From Bradyrhizobium lablabi (GTDB lineage Bacteria; Pseudomonadota; Alphaproteobacteria; Rhizobiales; Xanthobacteraceae), in assembly GCF_018129385.1 (NCBI RefSeq), contig NZ_JAFCLN010000008.1, positions 1 through 64,000 of the forward strand: a stretch of 64,000 nucleotides of DNA, read 5' to 3'. Positions 55,083-63,548 of the stretch are shown one piece after another (within the stretch, counting starts at the first letter, position 1; each line of letters starts with the position of its first letter). A program made the translations under genes and the position numbers. The notes under the pieces are model-generated. The model was not told where the DNA came from and searched no databases. It saw only the letters and a program-made list of their open reading frames with translations.

Positions 55083-56228
55083 TTACTCCGCGGGAGCGCC
55101 GGCGGCGACGGAACTATCCGCCCCATTGCTCATCTTCGATTTGCGCGATGCCAGCAGGCGGTCGATGCGCGGCTGCACATAGTCAGCCCACAGTCCGGAC
55201 AGCCCGTTCGGGAAGGCGAGCACGACAGCGATGAACAGCGCGCCGAGGCCGAACAGCCAGAGCTGCGGGAAGGATTCCGACAGGCTGGTCTTGGCAAAAT
55301 TCACCAGCATCGCCCCCCACACCGCGCCGAAGATCGACATCCGTCCGCCGACCGCGGTGTAGATCACCATCTCGATCGATGGCACGATTCCGACAAAGGA
55401 CGGCGACATGAAACCGACATTGAGCGCGAACATGGCGCCGCCGATCGCGGCGAACACCGCGGCCATGCAGAAGGCAAAGATCTTGAAGTTGGCGACGCTA
55501 TAGCCGGAGAAGCGGACGCGGTCTTCCTGCTCGCGCATCGCCACCAGGATGCGGCCGAGTTTGGTCAGGCGGATGAACTGCGCCAGGAGGATGCAGCCGA
55601 ACAGCAGGAATACTTCAAAGAAGTAGAGAATGACCTTGGCGTGGTCGGGACGGATGTCCCATCCCTTCAGCGTGCGCAGGTCGGTCATGCCGTTGATGCC
55701 GCCGGTATAGCCCTGCTGCCCGACGATCAGGATGGTCAGAATGGCCGCGACGGCTTGCGTGATGATTGCAAAGTAGGTGCCGCCGACGCGCCGCTTGAAC
55801 ATCGCGGTGCCGATGATGAGGGCGAACAGGCCGGGCACCAGGATGATGAGGAGGATGGTCAAGGTGAGACTGTGGAACGGCTGCCAGAAGAACGGCAGCG
55901 CCGTGATCTGATTCCAGTCCATGAAGTCAGGGATGCCCGGCGTCGACTGGATCTTGGTGTTCTCGACACTGGAGGCCTCGAGCTTGAGGAACATCGCCAT
56001 GCAGTAGCCGCCGAGGCCGAAGAACACGCCCTGCCCCAGGCTCAGAATGCCGCCATAGCCCCAACACAGCACGAGGCCGATCGCGACGAAGGCGTAGGTG
56101 AGATATTTTGCGACGAGGTTGAGGCGGAACACATCCAGCGACAGCGGCAGGATCACGAACAGCAGCGCAGCCAGCGCGATGAAGCCAATGAGCTCGGATC
56201 GATTGAAGAAGCGCGAGTTGATGATCAT
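55083..56228 (-). CDS. urtC: Urea/short-chain amide ABC transporter permease UrtC
   Basis: A 381-residue permease of the LivM type with about ten helices. Recognisable parts are YLTYAFVAIGLVLCWGYGGILSLGQGVFFGLGGY, the long periplasmic loop near residues 75-95, RVGGTYFAIITQAVAAIL, GWDIRPDHAKVILYFFEVFLLFG and GVLGAVWG-like MSIFGAVWGAMLVNFAKT. The C-terminus is a hydrophilic tail. It follows urtB by 17 bases. Confidence 0.93.
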   Translation of the reverse strand: MIINSRFFNRSELIGFIALAALLFVILPLSLDVFRLNLVAKYLTYAFVAIGLVLCWGYGGILSLGQGVFFGLGGYCMAMFLKLEASSVENTKIQSTPGIPDFMDWNQITALPFFWQPFHSLTLTILLIILVPGLFALIIGTAMFKRRVGGTYFAIITQAVAAILTILIVGQQGYTGGINGMTDLRTLKGWDIRPDHAKVILYFFEVFLLFGCILLAQFIRLTKLGRILVAMREQEDRVRFSGYSVANFKIFAFCMAAVFAAIGGAMFALNVGFMSPSFVGIVPSIEMVIYTAVGGRMSIFGAVWGAMLVNFAKTSLSESFPQLWLFGLGALFIAVVLAFPNGLSGLWADYVQPRIDRLLASRKSKMSNGADSSVAAGAPAE

Positions 56229-56245
56229 GACTGTGCCTGTTCTTG

Positions 56246-57172
56246 TTATTTGCGGACCTTGAGGGCGAACAGACCCTGCGGACGCAGCATCAGGATTCCG
56301 ACGACCGCAAGCAGCGTCAGCACCTTGGCCATCGAGCCCGACATGAAGAACTCGAGCGTCGACTGGGTCTGCGAGATCGAGAAGGCAGAGGCGATGGTGC
56401 CGAGCAGGCTGGCGGCGCCGCCGAACACGACCACAAGGAAGGTATCGACGATGTAGAGCTGGCCGGAGGTCGGCCCGGTCGAGCCGATCATGGTGAAGGC
56501 GCTACCGGCAACACCGGCGATGCCGCAGCCGAGACCGAAGGTGTAGCGATCGACCTTCTCGGTATTGATGCCGACGGCGCCGGCCATGATGCGGTTCTGC
56601 ACGACGGCGCGGACCTGGCGGCCCCAGCGCGACAGATAGAGGACGTAGGCAACGACGACGGTGATCAGCACCGTCAGGCACATCACGAACACGCCGTTGA
56701 TCGGAACTTCGATAGTGTCGGTGACCTTGAGCGAACCCAGCATCCACTGCGGCAACTCGACGCCGACTTCGCGCGCGCCGAAGATCGAGCGATAGGCCTG
56801 TTGCAGGATAAGGCTGAGGCCCCAGGTTGCAAGCAACGTATCGAGCGGGCGTTTATAGAGGTGGCGGATCAGCCCCCATTCGACCAGCATGCCGAGCGCA
56901 CCGGAAGCGAGGAAGGCGAGCACCATCGCCAGAAAGAAGTAGCCGGGAAACAACGACGGCAGATATTCCTGGAACGCGTTCGACGTCAGCCAGGTGACGT
57001 AGGCGCCGAGGATCATGAACTCGCCATGGGCCATGTTGATGACGCCCATCTGGCCGAAGATGATCGCAAGTCCCAGCGCCATCAGCACGTAGACGGAGAA
57101 CAGGATCAGGCCCGCAAAGCCCTGCATCACGAAGATCGAGCCGAGATCGCCAATCGAATAGTCGCCGAACAT
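56246..57172 (-). CDS. urtB: Urea/short-chain amide ABC transporter permease UrtB (short form)
   Basis: A 308-residue permease of the LivH type with about eight helices. LGLAIIFGQMGVINMAHGEFMILGAYVTWL is the conserved opening, and NRIMAGAVGINTEKVDRYTFGLGCGIAGVAG and VDTFLVVVFGGAASLLGTI follow. It lacks the ~200-residue N-terminal extension found on cyanobacterial-type UrtB. The ATG at 57172 has GGAG nine bases upstream; the frame also opens at a TTG one codon earlier. Confidence 0.92.
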   Translation of the reverse strand: MFGDYSIGDLGSIFVMQGFAGLILFSVYVLMALGLAIIFGQMGVINMAHGEFMILGAYVTWLTSNAFQEYLPSLFPGYFFLAMVLAFLASGALGMLVEWGLIRHLYKRPLDTLLATWGLSLILQQAYRSIFGAREVGVELPQWMLGSLKVTDTIEVPINGVFVMCLTVLITVVVAYVLYLSRWGRQVRAVVQNRIMAGAVGINTEKVDRYTFGLGCGIAGVAGSAFTMIGSTGPTSGQLYIVDTFLVVVFGGAASLLGTIASAFSISQTQSTLEFFMSGSMAKVLTLLAVVGILMLRPQGLFALKVRK

Positions 57173-57299
57173 CAATGTTTCTCCGCCGGGAGGAAATCCC
57201 CGCGTCGCGTGCCGGAACGCGACGCGGGGCCGTCAAGCGTGGATTGACGGTCCACGCCAGGGAGCTGTGTTGTTGGAGAAGACGCGAGAGACGTCGCGC

Positions 57300-58559
57300 T
57301 TACTGGTAGCCCTTCGGGAACGGATCGGGCTGGACCAGATCGGCGGTCTCGAACACCAGCTCGAACTGACCGTCCAGCTTTGCCCTTCCGACGCGCGTCT
57401 TCGACCAGAGGTGATGGTTCTCGTGGATCCGGACGTAACCCTCCGGTGCACCCTTGAACTCGATGCCGGGCGAGGCCGCCGCCACCTTGTCGACGTCGAA
57501 GGAGCCCGCTTTCTCGACGGTCGCCTTCCAAAGCCACGGGCCAAGATAGGCAGCCTGGGTGACGTCACCGATCACGGTCTTGTCGCCCCACATCTTCTTG
57601 AACGCGGCAACGAACTTCTCGTTGTTGTCGTTCTTGAGCGACTGGAAGTACTTCATGCAGGCATAGGCGCCGGCGATGTTCTCGCCGCCGATGCCGTCGA
57701 TCTCGTCTTCGGTGACCGAGATGGTCAGCAGCGCCTGTTTCGACAGGTCGATGCCGGCCGCCTTGAGCTGCTTGTAGAAGGCGACGTTGGAGCCGCCGAC
57801 GACGTCGGTGAAGATCACGTCGGGCTTGGTCAGCTTGATCTTGTTGATCACCGAGTTGAACTGGGTGCTGCCCAGCGGGAAGTATTCCTCGCCGACGACC
57901 TTCAGCTTCAGGAAGTTTTCGATGTGCTTGCGCGCGATCTTGTTGGAGGTACGCGGCCAGATGTAGTCGGAGCCGATGAAGTAGAACGACTTGGCATTCT
58001 TCTCCTTGGTGATCCAGTCGATGCCGGCAAGGATCTGCTGGGTCGCTTCCTGGCCGGTGTAGATCACGTTCTTGGACTGCTCGAGGCCTTCGTAGAAGGT
58101 CGGGTAATAGAGCATGCCGTTGTACTGCTCCATCACTGGCAGCACCGCCTTGCGCGAGGCCGAGGTCCAGCAGCCCATGATCGAGGCCACCTTGTCGTTG
58201 ACGAGGAGTTTCTTGGCCTTCTCGGCAAACGTCGGCCAATCGCTGGCGCCGTCTTCCTGGATCACCTTGATCTTGCGGCCAAGCACGCCGCCCATGGCGT
58301 TGATCTGCTCGATGGCGAGCTTTTCGGCCTGGATCGATCCGGTTTCGGAAATTGCCATGGTGCCGGTCGCCGAGTGCAGGATGCCGACCGTGACTTCAGT
58401 GTCGGTGACGGCAAGGCCCGTCGTATTGACCGCCGATGTCGCCGGTCCGGCGCCAAAGGCCACGCGCGGCAATAGCGCCATCGCAGGTAGAGCGGCCGCT
58501 CCCATGAGCAGCTTACGGCGAAAAGGAGACTGTAAACCCCGTTTGTTCTCGTCTGACAT
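57300..58559 (-). CDS. urtA: Urea/short-chain amide ABC transporter substrate-binding protein UrtA
   Basis: A 419-residue periplasmic binding protein with a Tat-like signal (FRRKLLMGAAALPAMALLPRVAFG). It shows the UrtA/FmdD/AmiC-like fold: EVTVGILHSATGTMAISETG at the ligand pocket, INAMGGVLGRKIKVIQEDGASDWPTFAEKA, SRKAVLPVMEQYNGMLYYPTFYEG and TVEKAGSFDVDKVAAA. The Met at 58559 begins the cytoplasmic lead of the signal. It is the first gene of the operon urtABCDE-fmdA-fmdB-amiE and probably delivers urea or amides. Confidence 0.93.
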   Translation of the reverse strand: MSDENKRGLQSPFRRKLLMGAAALPAMALLPRVAFGAGPATSAVNTTGLAVTDTEVTVGILHSATGTMAISETGSIQAEKLAIEQINAMGGVLGRKIKVIQEDGASDWPTFAEKAKKLLVNDKVASIMGCWTSASRKAVLPVMEQYNGMLYYPTFYEGLEQSKNVIYTGQEATQQILAGIDWITKEKNAKSFYFIGSDYIWPRTSNKIARKHIENFLKLKVVGEEYFPLGSTQFNSVINKIKLTKPDVIFTDVVGGSNVAFYKQLKAAGIDLSKQALLTISVTEDEIDGIGGENIAGAYACMKYFQSLKNDNNEKFVAAFKKMWGDKTVIGDVTQAAYLGPWLWKATVEKAGSFDVDKVAAASPGIEFKGAPEGYVRIHENHHLWSKTRVGRAKLDGQFELVFETADLVQPDPFPKGYQ

Positions 58560-58629
58560 GAGCACCCCATTTTTTGGTTCGTGGACACGCTTGGTCAGGT
58601 GAGGTTGGCCCGGATTGTGCAGCGCACAG

Positions 58630-58647
58630 ATACGCAAGATCGCGTAT
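58630..58647. promoter_or_regulatory. Dyad in the urtA/sensor-kinase divergent promoter
   Basis: ATACGC (58630-58635) and GCGTAT (58642-58647) are exact inverted half-sites with a six-base spacer, in the 152-base gap between urtA and the sensor kinase. The size suits a LuxR-type response regulator such as the one at 62090. No RpoN-type -24/-12 element was seen. Confidence 0.45.
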
Positions 58648-58711
58648 ATTGCACCGCAAAATAGCGACGTAGGTTAGTGGCGTAGTCCGGGTACGGGGGA
58701 GTTCCAGGCAA

Positions 58712-61700
58712 GTGGCAGGGCGACAGCGGATAGACCGCGTCAGGCGCCAATATAATCAATGGGTTGCCAACCAGACGCTGGAAGACTACGCGCTGCGCTT
58801 CACGGCCAAGGCCGCGCGGCGATGGTCCGCCGCCCGCGTCGCCAACACCGCCCTTGGCGCGATCTCGTTCCTGGCGCTGGAAGCCATCGGCGGCACCATC
58901 GCGCTGAACTACGGCTTCACCAACGCCACCGCCGCGATCCTGGTCGTCAGCGTCATCATTTTCGCCTGCGGCCTGCCGATTGCGTACCATGCCGCCAAAT
59001 GCGGCATCGACATCGACCTGCTCACCCGTGGCGCGGGCTTTGGCTATATCGGCTCGACCATCACCTCGCTGATCTACGCGTCCTTCACCTTCATCTTCTT
59101 TGCGATCGAGGCGGTGATCCTGGCGAGCGCGCTCGAAATGTGCTTCGGCATTCCGCGGCCGCTCGGCTACCTCATCAGCGCTGTCGTCATCATCCCGCTG
59201 GTGACGCACGGCATCACGCTGATCAGCCGCTTCCAGCTATGGACGCAGCCGGTGTGGGTCGTGCTGCACATCCTGCCGTTTGCGGCGATCGCCTGGGCCA
59301 GTCCTCATTCGTTCAGTGAATGGCGGAAGTTCGCGGGTGAGCATGGCGATCCCTCGGGCCACCTCGACCTCCTGATGTTCGGGGCCGCCGCCTCTGTGGT
59401 GTTTTCGCTGGTGGCGCAGATCGGCGAACAGGTCGACTTCCTGCGCTTCCTGCCGCGCGATCGCCGCACCTCACGCGCCTCCTGGTGGACCTCGCTGCTG
59501 ATCGCCGGCCCGGGCTGGATCATTTTCGGCGCGCTCAAGCTGCTGCTCGGCTCGTTCCTCGCGTTCTTCGCGTTGAGCCACGGCCTCACCGCCGAGCAGG
59601 CCGCCGAGCCCGCGCACATGTATCTCGAAGCGTTCCGCTATGTGCTGTCGCAGCCGGACATGGCGCTGGCGCTGACCGGCGCCTTCGTCATCCTCTCGCA
59701 GATCAAGATCAACGTCACCAACGCCTATGCCGGCTCGATCGCCTGGTCGAACTTCTTTTCGCGGCTGACGCACAGCCATCCCGGCCGCGTCGTGTGGCTG
59801 GTGTTCAACGTGCTGGTCGCGCTGCTGCTGATGGAGATCGGGGTCTACAAGGCACTGGAGCAGACGCTGGCGCTCTATTCCAATGTCGCGATCGCCTGGG
59901 TCGGGGCGCTGGTCGCCGATCTCGTCATCAACAAGCCGCTCGGCCTGCGGCCGCAGCACATCGAGTTCAAGCGCGCGCATCTCTGCGACATCAACCCGGT
60001 CGGCGTCGGCGCGATGCTGATTGCGACCATCGTGTCGATCTCTGCGTTCTACGGCCTGTTCGGGCCGACGGCTAAGGCGCTGTCGGCTTTCGTCGCGCTC
60101 GCCGTGGCATTCATCACGGCGCCGCTGATCGCATGGGCCACCGACGGCAAATACTACATCGCGCGCAAGCCGAAGCGGAGCTGGCAGAATCTGCAGTCGA
60201 TCCAGTGCTGCATCTGCGAGCATTCGTTCGAACCGGAGGACATGGCCTCCTGCCCCGCCTATGCCGGCCCGATCTGCTCGCTGTGCTGCTCGCTCGATGC
60301 GCGCTGCCACGATCTGTGCAAACCGCATGCGCGGATCGGCGCACAGGTGTCGGAGACGCTCGGCAAGATGCTGCCGCAGCCGATCTTCGCGCGGATCAAT
60401 TCGCAGTTCGGGCATTATCTCGGCGTGTTCGCGATATCGGCCGGTCTGGTGGCGCTGACGCTCGGGCTGATTTATCTGGAGACATCGGCGACCGCGCAGT
60501 CCAACACGCAGCTTCTGTCAGACGTGCTGTGGAAGGTGTTCTTCGCGCTCACCATCATCATCGGCGTGGTGGCATGGCTGTTCGTGCTGGCGCAGCAGAG
60601 CCGGCGCGCGGCGGAAGCCGAGACGCGGCGGCAAACCACGCTGTTGATTCAGGAAATCGACGCGCACAAGCGCACCGACGCCGAATTGCAGCGCGCCAAG
60701 GAAGTCGCCGAATCCGCCAACCTCGCCAAGAGCCGCTATGTAGTCGGACTCAGCCACGAATTGCGCTCGCCGTTGAACGCGATCAGCGGCTACGCGCAAC
60801 TGCTGGAACAGGATGCGAGCCTGCTGGCAAAACCGCGCGACCAGGTGCGCGTCGTCCGCCGCAGCGCCGATCACCTTTCCGGCCTGATCGACGGCATTCT
60901 GGATATTTCCAAGATCGAGGCCGGACGGCTGTATCTGTCGCGCGACCAGGTCCGCTTCAGCGATTTCCTCGACCAGCTCGTCGGCATGTTCCGCCTGCAG
61001 GCCGCGGCCAAGGGAGTTGAGTTCATCTTCAAGCGACCTGCGGTGCTGCCGGTCGTGGTCTATGCCGATGAGAAGCGCCTGCGGCAGATCTTGATCAACC
61101 TGCTGTCCAACGCCATCAAGTTCACGCAAGCCGGCAGCGTGCAGTTCGTGGTGCATTACCGCAGCCCGGTGACGGAATTCGAGGTGATCGACACCGGTCC
61201 CGGCATTCAGCCTGATGATCTCGAGCGCATCTTTGCGCCATTCGAGCGCGGCGCGATCGGCGTGTCGCAGCCGCACACAGGCACCGGTCTCGGGCTGACC
61301 ATCAGCCGCCTGCTGGCGGGCGTGATGGGCGGCGACATCAAGGTGACGTCGACGGTCGGCAAGGGCAGCACGTTCCGGGTAAAAATTCTTCTGTCGGAAG
61401 TGACCAACCCGACGCAATCCGCGCCGGTCGATGCCCCCGTGTTCGGCTATCACGGCCCGCGCAAGACGATCCTGATCACCGACGACGATCCGACCCAGCG
61501 CGATCTGTTGCGCGAGGTGCTGGCGCCGCTCGGCTTCATCCTGCTCAGCGCGCCCGACGGGCCCGGCTGCCTGGCGCTGGCGCAGCACTGCCGGCCCGAT
61601 CTGTTCCTGCTCGACATCTCGATGGCAGGCATGGACGGCTGGACGGTGGCCGAGACATTGCGCGCCAACGGCCATCATCAGGCGCGCATCCTGATGGTGT

Positions 61701-62086
61701 CGGCGAGCGCGCTCGAAGCGCACGGCGCGCCGCTGGCGCAGCCCTATCACGACGGCTACCTGATGAAGCCGATCGACATCCCCCGCCTGCTCGAAACCAT
61801 TCGGCAGTTGCTCAAGCTCGAATGGCAGTATGAAGCCGAGCATGCGGTCGCGGCGCCGCGATGGCGGCCGGACACCGGTTCGCGCCCGCCGGTGAAACAT
61901 GTCGAGGAGCTGATCCGCCTCGGACAGCTCGGCCATATCAGAGCCATCCAGCTCAAGCTCGACGAAATCGGCAAGGAATCTCCCGTACTCGCCGATTTCG
62001 TCTCGGAAATGCGCTCATTGATTGATCGATTCGACCTGGATCAATTCATGGCAGCGCTGAAGACCCTGTACAGCTATGATCACTGA
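58712..62086 (+). CDS. NCS1 permease-histidine kinase-receiver fusion (probable nitrogen-compound sensor)
   Basis: An 1124-residue protein starting at GTG. Residues 1-480 have about twelve helices of the NCS1 purine/cytosine permease type (LGAISFLALEAIGGTIALNYG, GLPIAYHAAKCGIDIDLLTRG, SQIKINVTNAYAGSIAWSNFF). A cysteine-rich segment follows (nine Cys between 499 and 536 with His504, 533 and 539), probably zinc-binding. Two more helices (about 575-640) lead to a coiled coil and a full kinase core: His682 in SHELRSPLN, an N box near 793, DTGPGIQ and GTGLGLTISR. A receiver with Asp968 (LFLLDISMAGMDGW) and a C-terminal helical region end it. It is divergent from the urea/amide operon and coupled to a REC-LuxR regulator. 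It probably senses and may bind or transport a nitrogenous solute. Confidence 0.92.
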   Translation: MAGRQRIDRVRRQYNQWVANQTLEDYALRFTAKAARRWSAARVANTALGAISFLALEAIGGTIALNYGFTNATAAILVVSVIIFACGLPIAYHAAKCGIDIDLLTRGAGFGYIGSTITSLIYASFTFIFFAIEAVILASALEMCFGIPRPLGYLISAVVIIPLVTHGITLISRFQLWTQPVWVVLHILPFAAIAWASPHSFSEWRKFAGEHGDPSGHLDLLMFGAAASVVFSLVAQIGEQVDFLRFLPRDRRTSRASWWTSLLIAGPGWIIFGALKLLLGSFLAFFALSHGLTAEQAAEPAHMYLEAFRYVLSQPDMALALTGAFVILSQIKINVTNAYAGSIAWSNFFSRLTHSHPGRVVWLVFNVLVALLLMEIGVYKALEQTLALYSNVAIAWVGALVADLVINKPLGLRPQHIEFKRAHLCDINPVGVGAMLIATIVSISAFYGLFGPTAKALSAFVALAVAFITAPLIAWATDGKYYIARKPKRSWQNLQSIQCCICEHSFEPEDMASCPAYAGPICSLCCSLDARCHDLCKPHARIGAQVSETLGKMLPQPIFARINSQFGHYLGVFAISAGLVALTLGLIYLETSATAQSNTQLLSDVLWKVFFALTIIIGVVAWLFVLAQQSRRAAEAETRRQTTLLIQEIDAHKRTDAELQRAKEVAESANLAKSRYVVGLSHELRSPLNAISGYAQLLEQDASLLAKPRDQVRVVRRSADHLSGLIDGILDISKIEAGRLYLSRDQVRFSDFLDQLVGMFRLQAAAKGVEFIFKRPAVLPVVVYADEKRLRQILINLLSNAIKFTQAGSVQFVVHYRSPVTEFEVIDTGPGIQPDDLERIFAPFERGAIGVSQPHTGTGLGLTISRLLAGVMGGDIKVTSTVGKGSTFRVKILLSEVTNPTQSAPVDAPVFGYHGPRKTILITDDDPTQRDLLREVLAPLGFILLSAPDGPGCLALAQHCRPDLFLLDISMAGMDGWTVAETLRANGHHQARILMVSASALEAHGAPLAQPYHDGYLMKPIDIPRLLETIRQLLKLEWQYEAEHAVAAPRWRPDTGSRPPVKHVEELIRLGQLGHIRAIQLKLDEIGKESPVLADFVSEMRSLIDRFDLDQFMAALKTLYSYDH

Positions 62087-62102
62087 ACTATGATCACTGA
62101 AC
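62075..62102. repeat. Exact tandem 14-base duplication at a stop/start junction
   Basis: TATGATCACTGAAC occurs twice in immediate succession. The first copy encodes the last codons of the sensor kinase (Tyr-Asp-His-stop), and the second encodes the start of the response regulator (ATG at 62090). The first copy also creates an out-of-frame ATG. Confidence 0.85.
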
Positions 62103-63016
62103 CCAAGAAGCGCGACGTCGCACTGGTCGTCGACGATTCCCCGGAGACGCTGCGGTTATTGACCGACGCGCTCGACGGCGCCGACATGACCGTCATGGTC
62201 GCGCTCGACGGCGCCAGCGCGATGCGGATCGTCGACCAGATCACGCCCGATATCGTGCTGCTGGATGCCGTGATGCCCGGCATGGATGGATTTGAGACCT
62301 GCAAGCGGCTGAAGCGCGACGCCGGCCTTGCCAATGTGCCGATCATCTTCATGACGGGCCTTGCCGAAACCGAGCATATCGTACGGGGTCTGGAGGCCGG
62401 CGGCGTCGACTACGTGACAAAGCCTATCGTGGTTCAGGAGATGCTGGCGCGCATCCGCGTGCATCTCGCCAACGCGCGGATGACGCAGAGCGCGCGGGCC
62501 GCGCTGGATGTTTCCGGCCGCTATCTGCTCGCCGTCAGCGGTCGGGGGAAGATCCTGTGGGCGACCCCGCAGGCACAAAAGCTGCTGTCGGCGACCTTTC
62601 CGGCCAGCGCGAATGACGACTTCGAGCTGCCCGAGCCATTGCCGCAATGGCTGGATCAGGCGCAGGGCGGCAAAGCTCCGTCCAAGGCACCATCGATGTT
62701 GCTGCCGGGCGAGGAGCCGCTGCGGCTGCATTTCATGGGCAAGCTCGCGCCGAACGAATTCCTGTTGCGGCTCGCAAGGGACGCCGGCGTCGACACGCCG
62801 GTGGAGTTCTCCAGCGAACTTGGCCTCACCACGCGCGAGGGCGAAGTGCTGTCATGGCTCGCCAAGGGCAAGACCAACCGCGACATCGCGCAAATCCTGG
62901 GGCTGTCGCCGCGCACGATCGACAAGCATCTCGAGCAGATTTATTCCAAGCTCGGCGTCGAAAACCGCACCGCCGCAGCGGCCATTGCGGTCCACGCGAG
63001 GAACCGGAAAACCTGA
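62090..63016 (+). CDS. REC-LuxR response regulator, partner of the permease-kinase
   Basis: A 308-residue regulator. The receiver (about 7-125) has VVDDSPETLRLL and phospho-acceptor Asp59 in VLLDAVMPGMDG. A middle segment (about 130-230) of unknown type follows. The LuxR HTH near 240-300 shows LTTREGEVLSWLAKGKTNRDIAQILGLSPRTIDKHLEQIYSKLGV. Its ATG lies four bases after the kinase stop, so the two are translationally linked. It is likely to control the divergent urt-fmd-amiE operon. Confidence 0.92.
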   Translation: MITEPKKRDVALVVDDSPETLRLLTDALDGADMTVMVALDGASAMRIVDQITPDIVLLDAVMPGMDGFETCKRLKRDAGLANVPIIFMTGLAETEHIVRGLEAGGVDYVTKPIVVQEMLARIRVHLANARMTQSARAALDVSGRYLLAVSGRGKILWATPQAQKLLSATFPASANDDFELPEPLPQWLDQAQGGKAPSKAPSMLLPGEEPLRLHFMGKLAPNEFLLRLARDAGVDTPVEFSSELGLTTREGEVLSWLAKGKTNRDIAQILGLSPRTIDKHLEQIYSKLGVENRTAAAAIAVHARNRKT

Positions 63017-63019
63017 CGT

Positions 63020-63406
63020 CTATTCGGATGCGTCAGCCGGCTCGACGCCGCGCTTGAGCGCGGCGCGGGCGGCCTCGCGGTGCTCCGGCGTGATGTGGGT
63101 CGTGACCAGGCGGATGGCGGTCGCCAGCACGGCGGCATCGTCGGTGAAGCCGAGGATCGGCAGCACATCCGGCATGAAGTCGAATGGCAGGACGAAATAG
63201 GCGATTGCCCCCAGCAGCGAGGCCTGCACATGCCGCGGTGTCTGGCGGTCGAATGCGCAATAATAGGCGGCGAGCAGGTCCTCGGCGAACGGCAGCTTTG
63301 CCATCACCTGCTTGAACTTGGATTTGAACCGCCGGCGCACGCTCTCGCGGTCCTGCGCCAGCCGGTCGGCGGGCTCAAACCCCACGCTGTGTTCAAACGT
63401 TGCCAT
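63020..63406 (-). CDS. DUF1232 (YkvA-like) small membrane protein
   Basis: A 128-residue protein. A basic N-terminal half (FKSKFKQVMAKLPFAEDLLAAYYCA) precedes the conserved DUF1232 segment LLGAIAYFVLPFDFMPDVLPILGFTDDAAVLATAI, which is hydrophobic and contains the conserved PxDxxPD-type turn. The ATG at 63406 follows GGGGAGAGG. Function unknown. It converges on the LuxR regulator, with three bases between the stops. Confidence 0.85.
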   Translation of the reverse strand: MATFEHSVGFEPADRLAQDRESVRRRFKSKFKQVMAKLPFAEDLLAAYYCAFDRQTPRHVQASLLGAIAYFVLPFDFMPDVLPILGFTDDAAVLATAIRLVTTHITPEHREAARAALKRGVEPADASE

Positions 63407-63498
63407 CAACCTCTCCCCTCAGCCGGCGCGGCGTATCGCCACGCGGCCGGTATTTCAATTGGGGATGACGACCTGTCACTGCAAGCACGCTTTTGTCG

Positions 63499-63548
63499 GC
63501 GCATGATCTTTTCGAAAAACCGGTGCCCACCTTTCGCGGATCATGCGC
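63499..63548. repeat. Family B repeat, copy 4
   Basis: Arms GCGCATGATC (63499-63508) and GATCATGCGC (63539-63548) around TTTTCGAAAAACCGGTGCCC. Its end GCGCTAG contributes the TAG stop codon (63548-63550) of the dehydratase gene. Confidence 0.75.
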
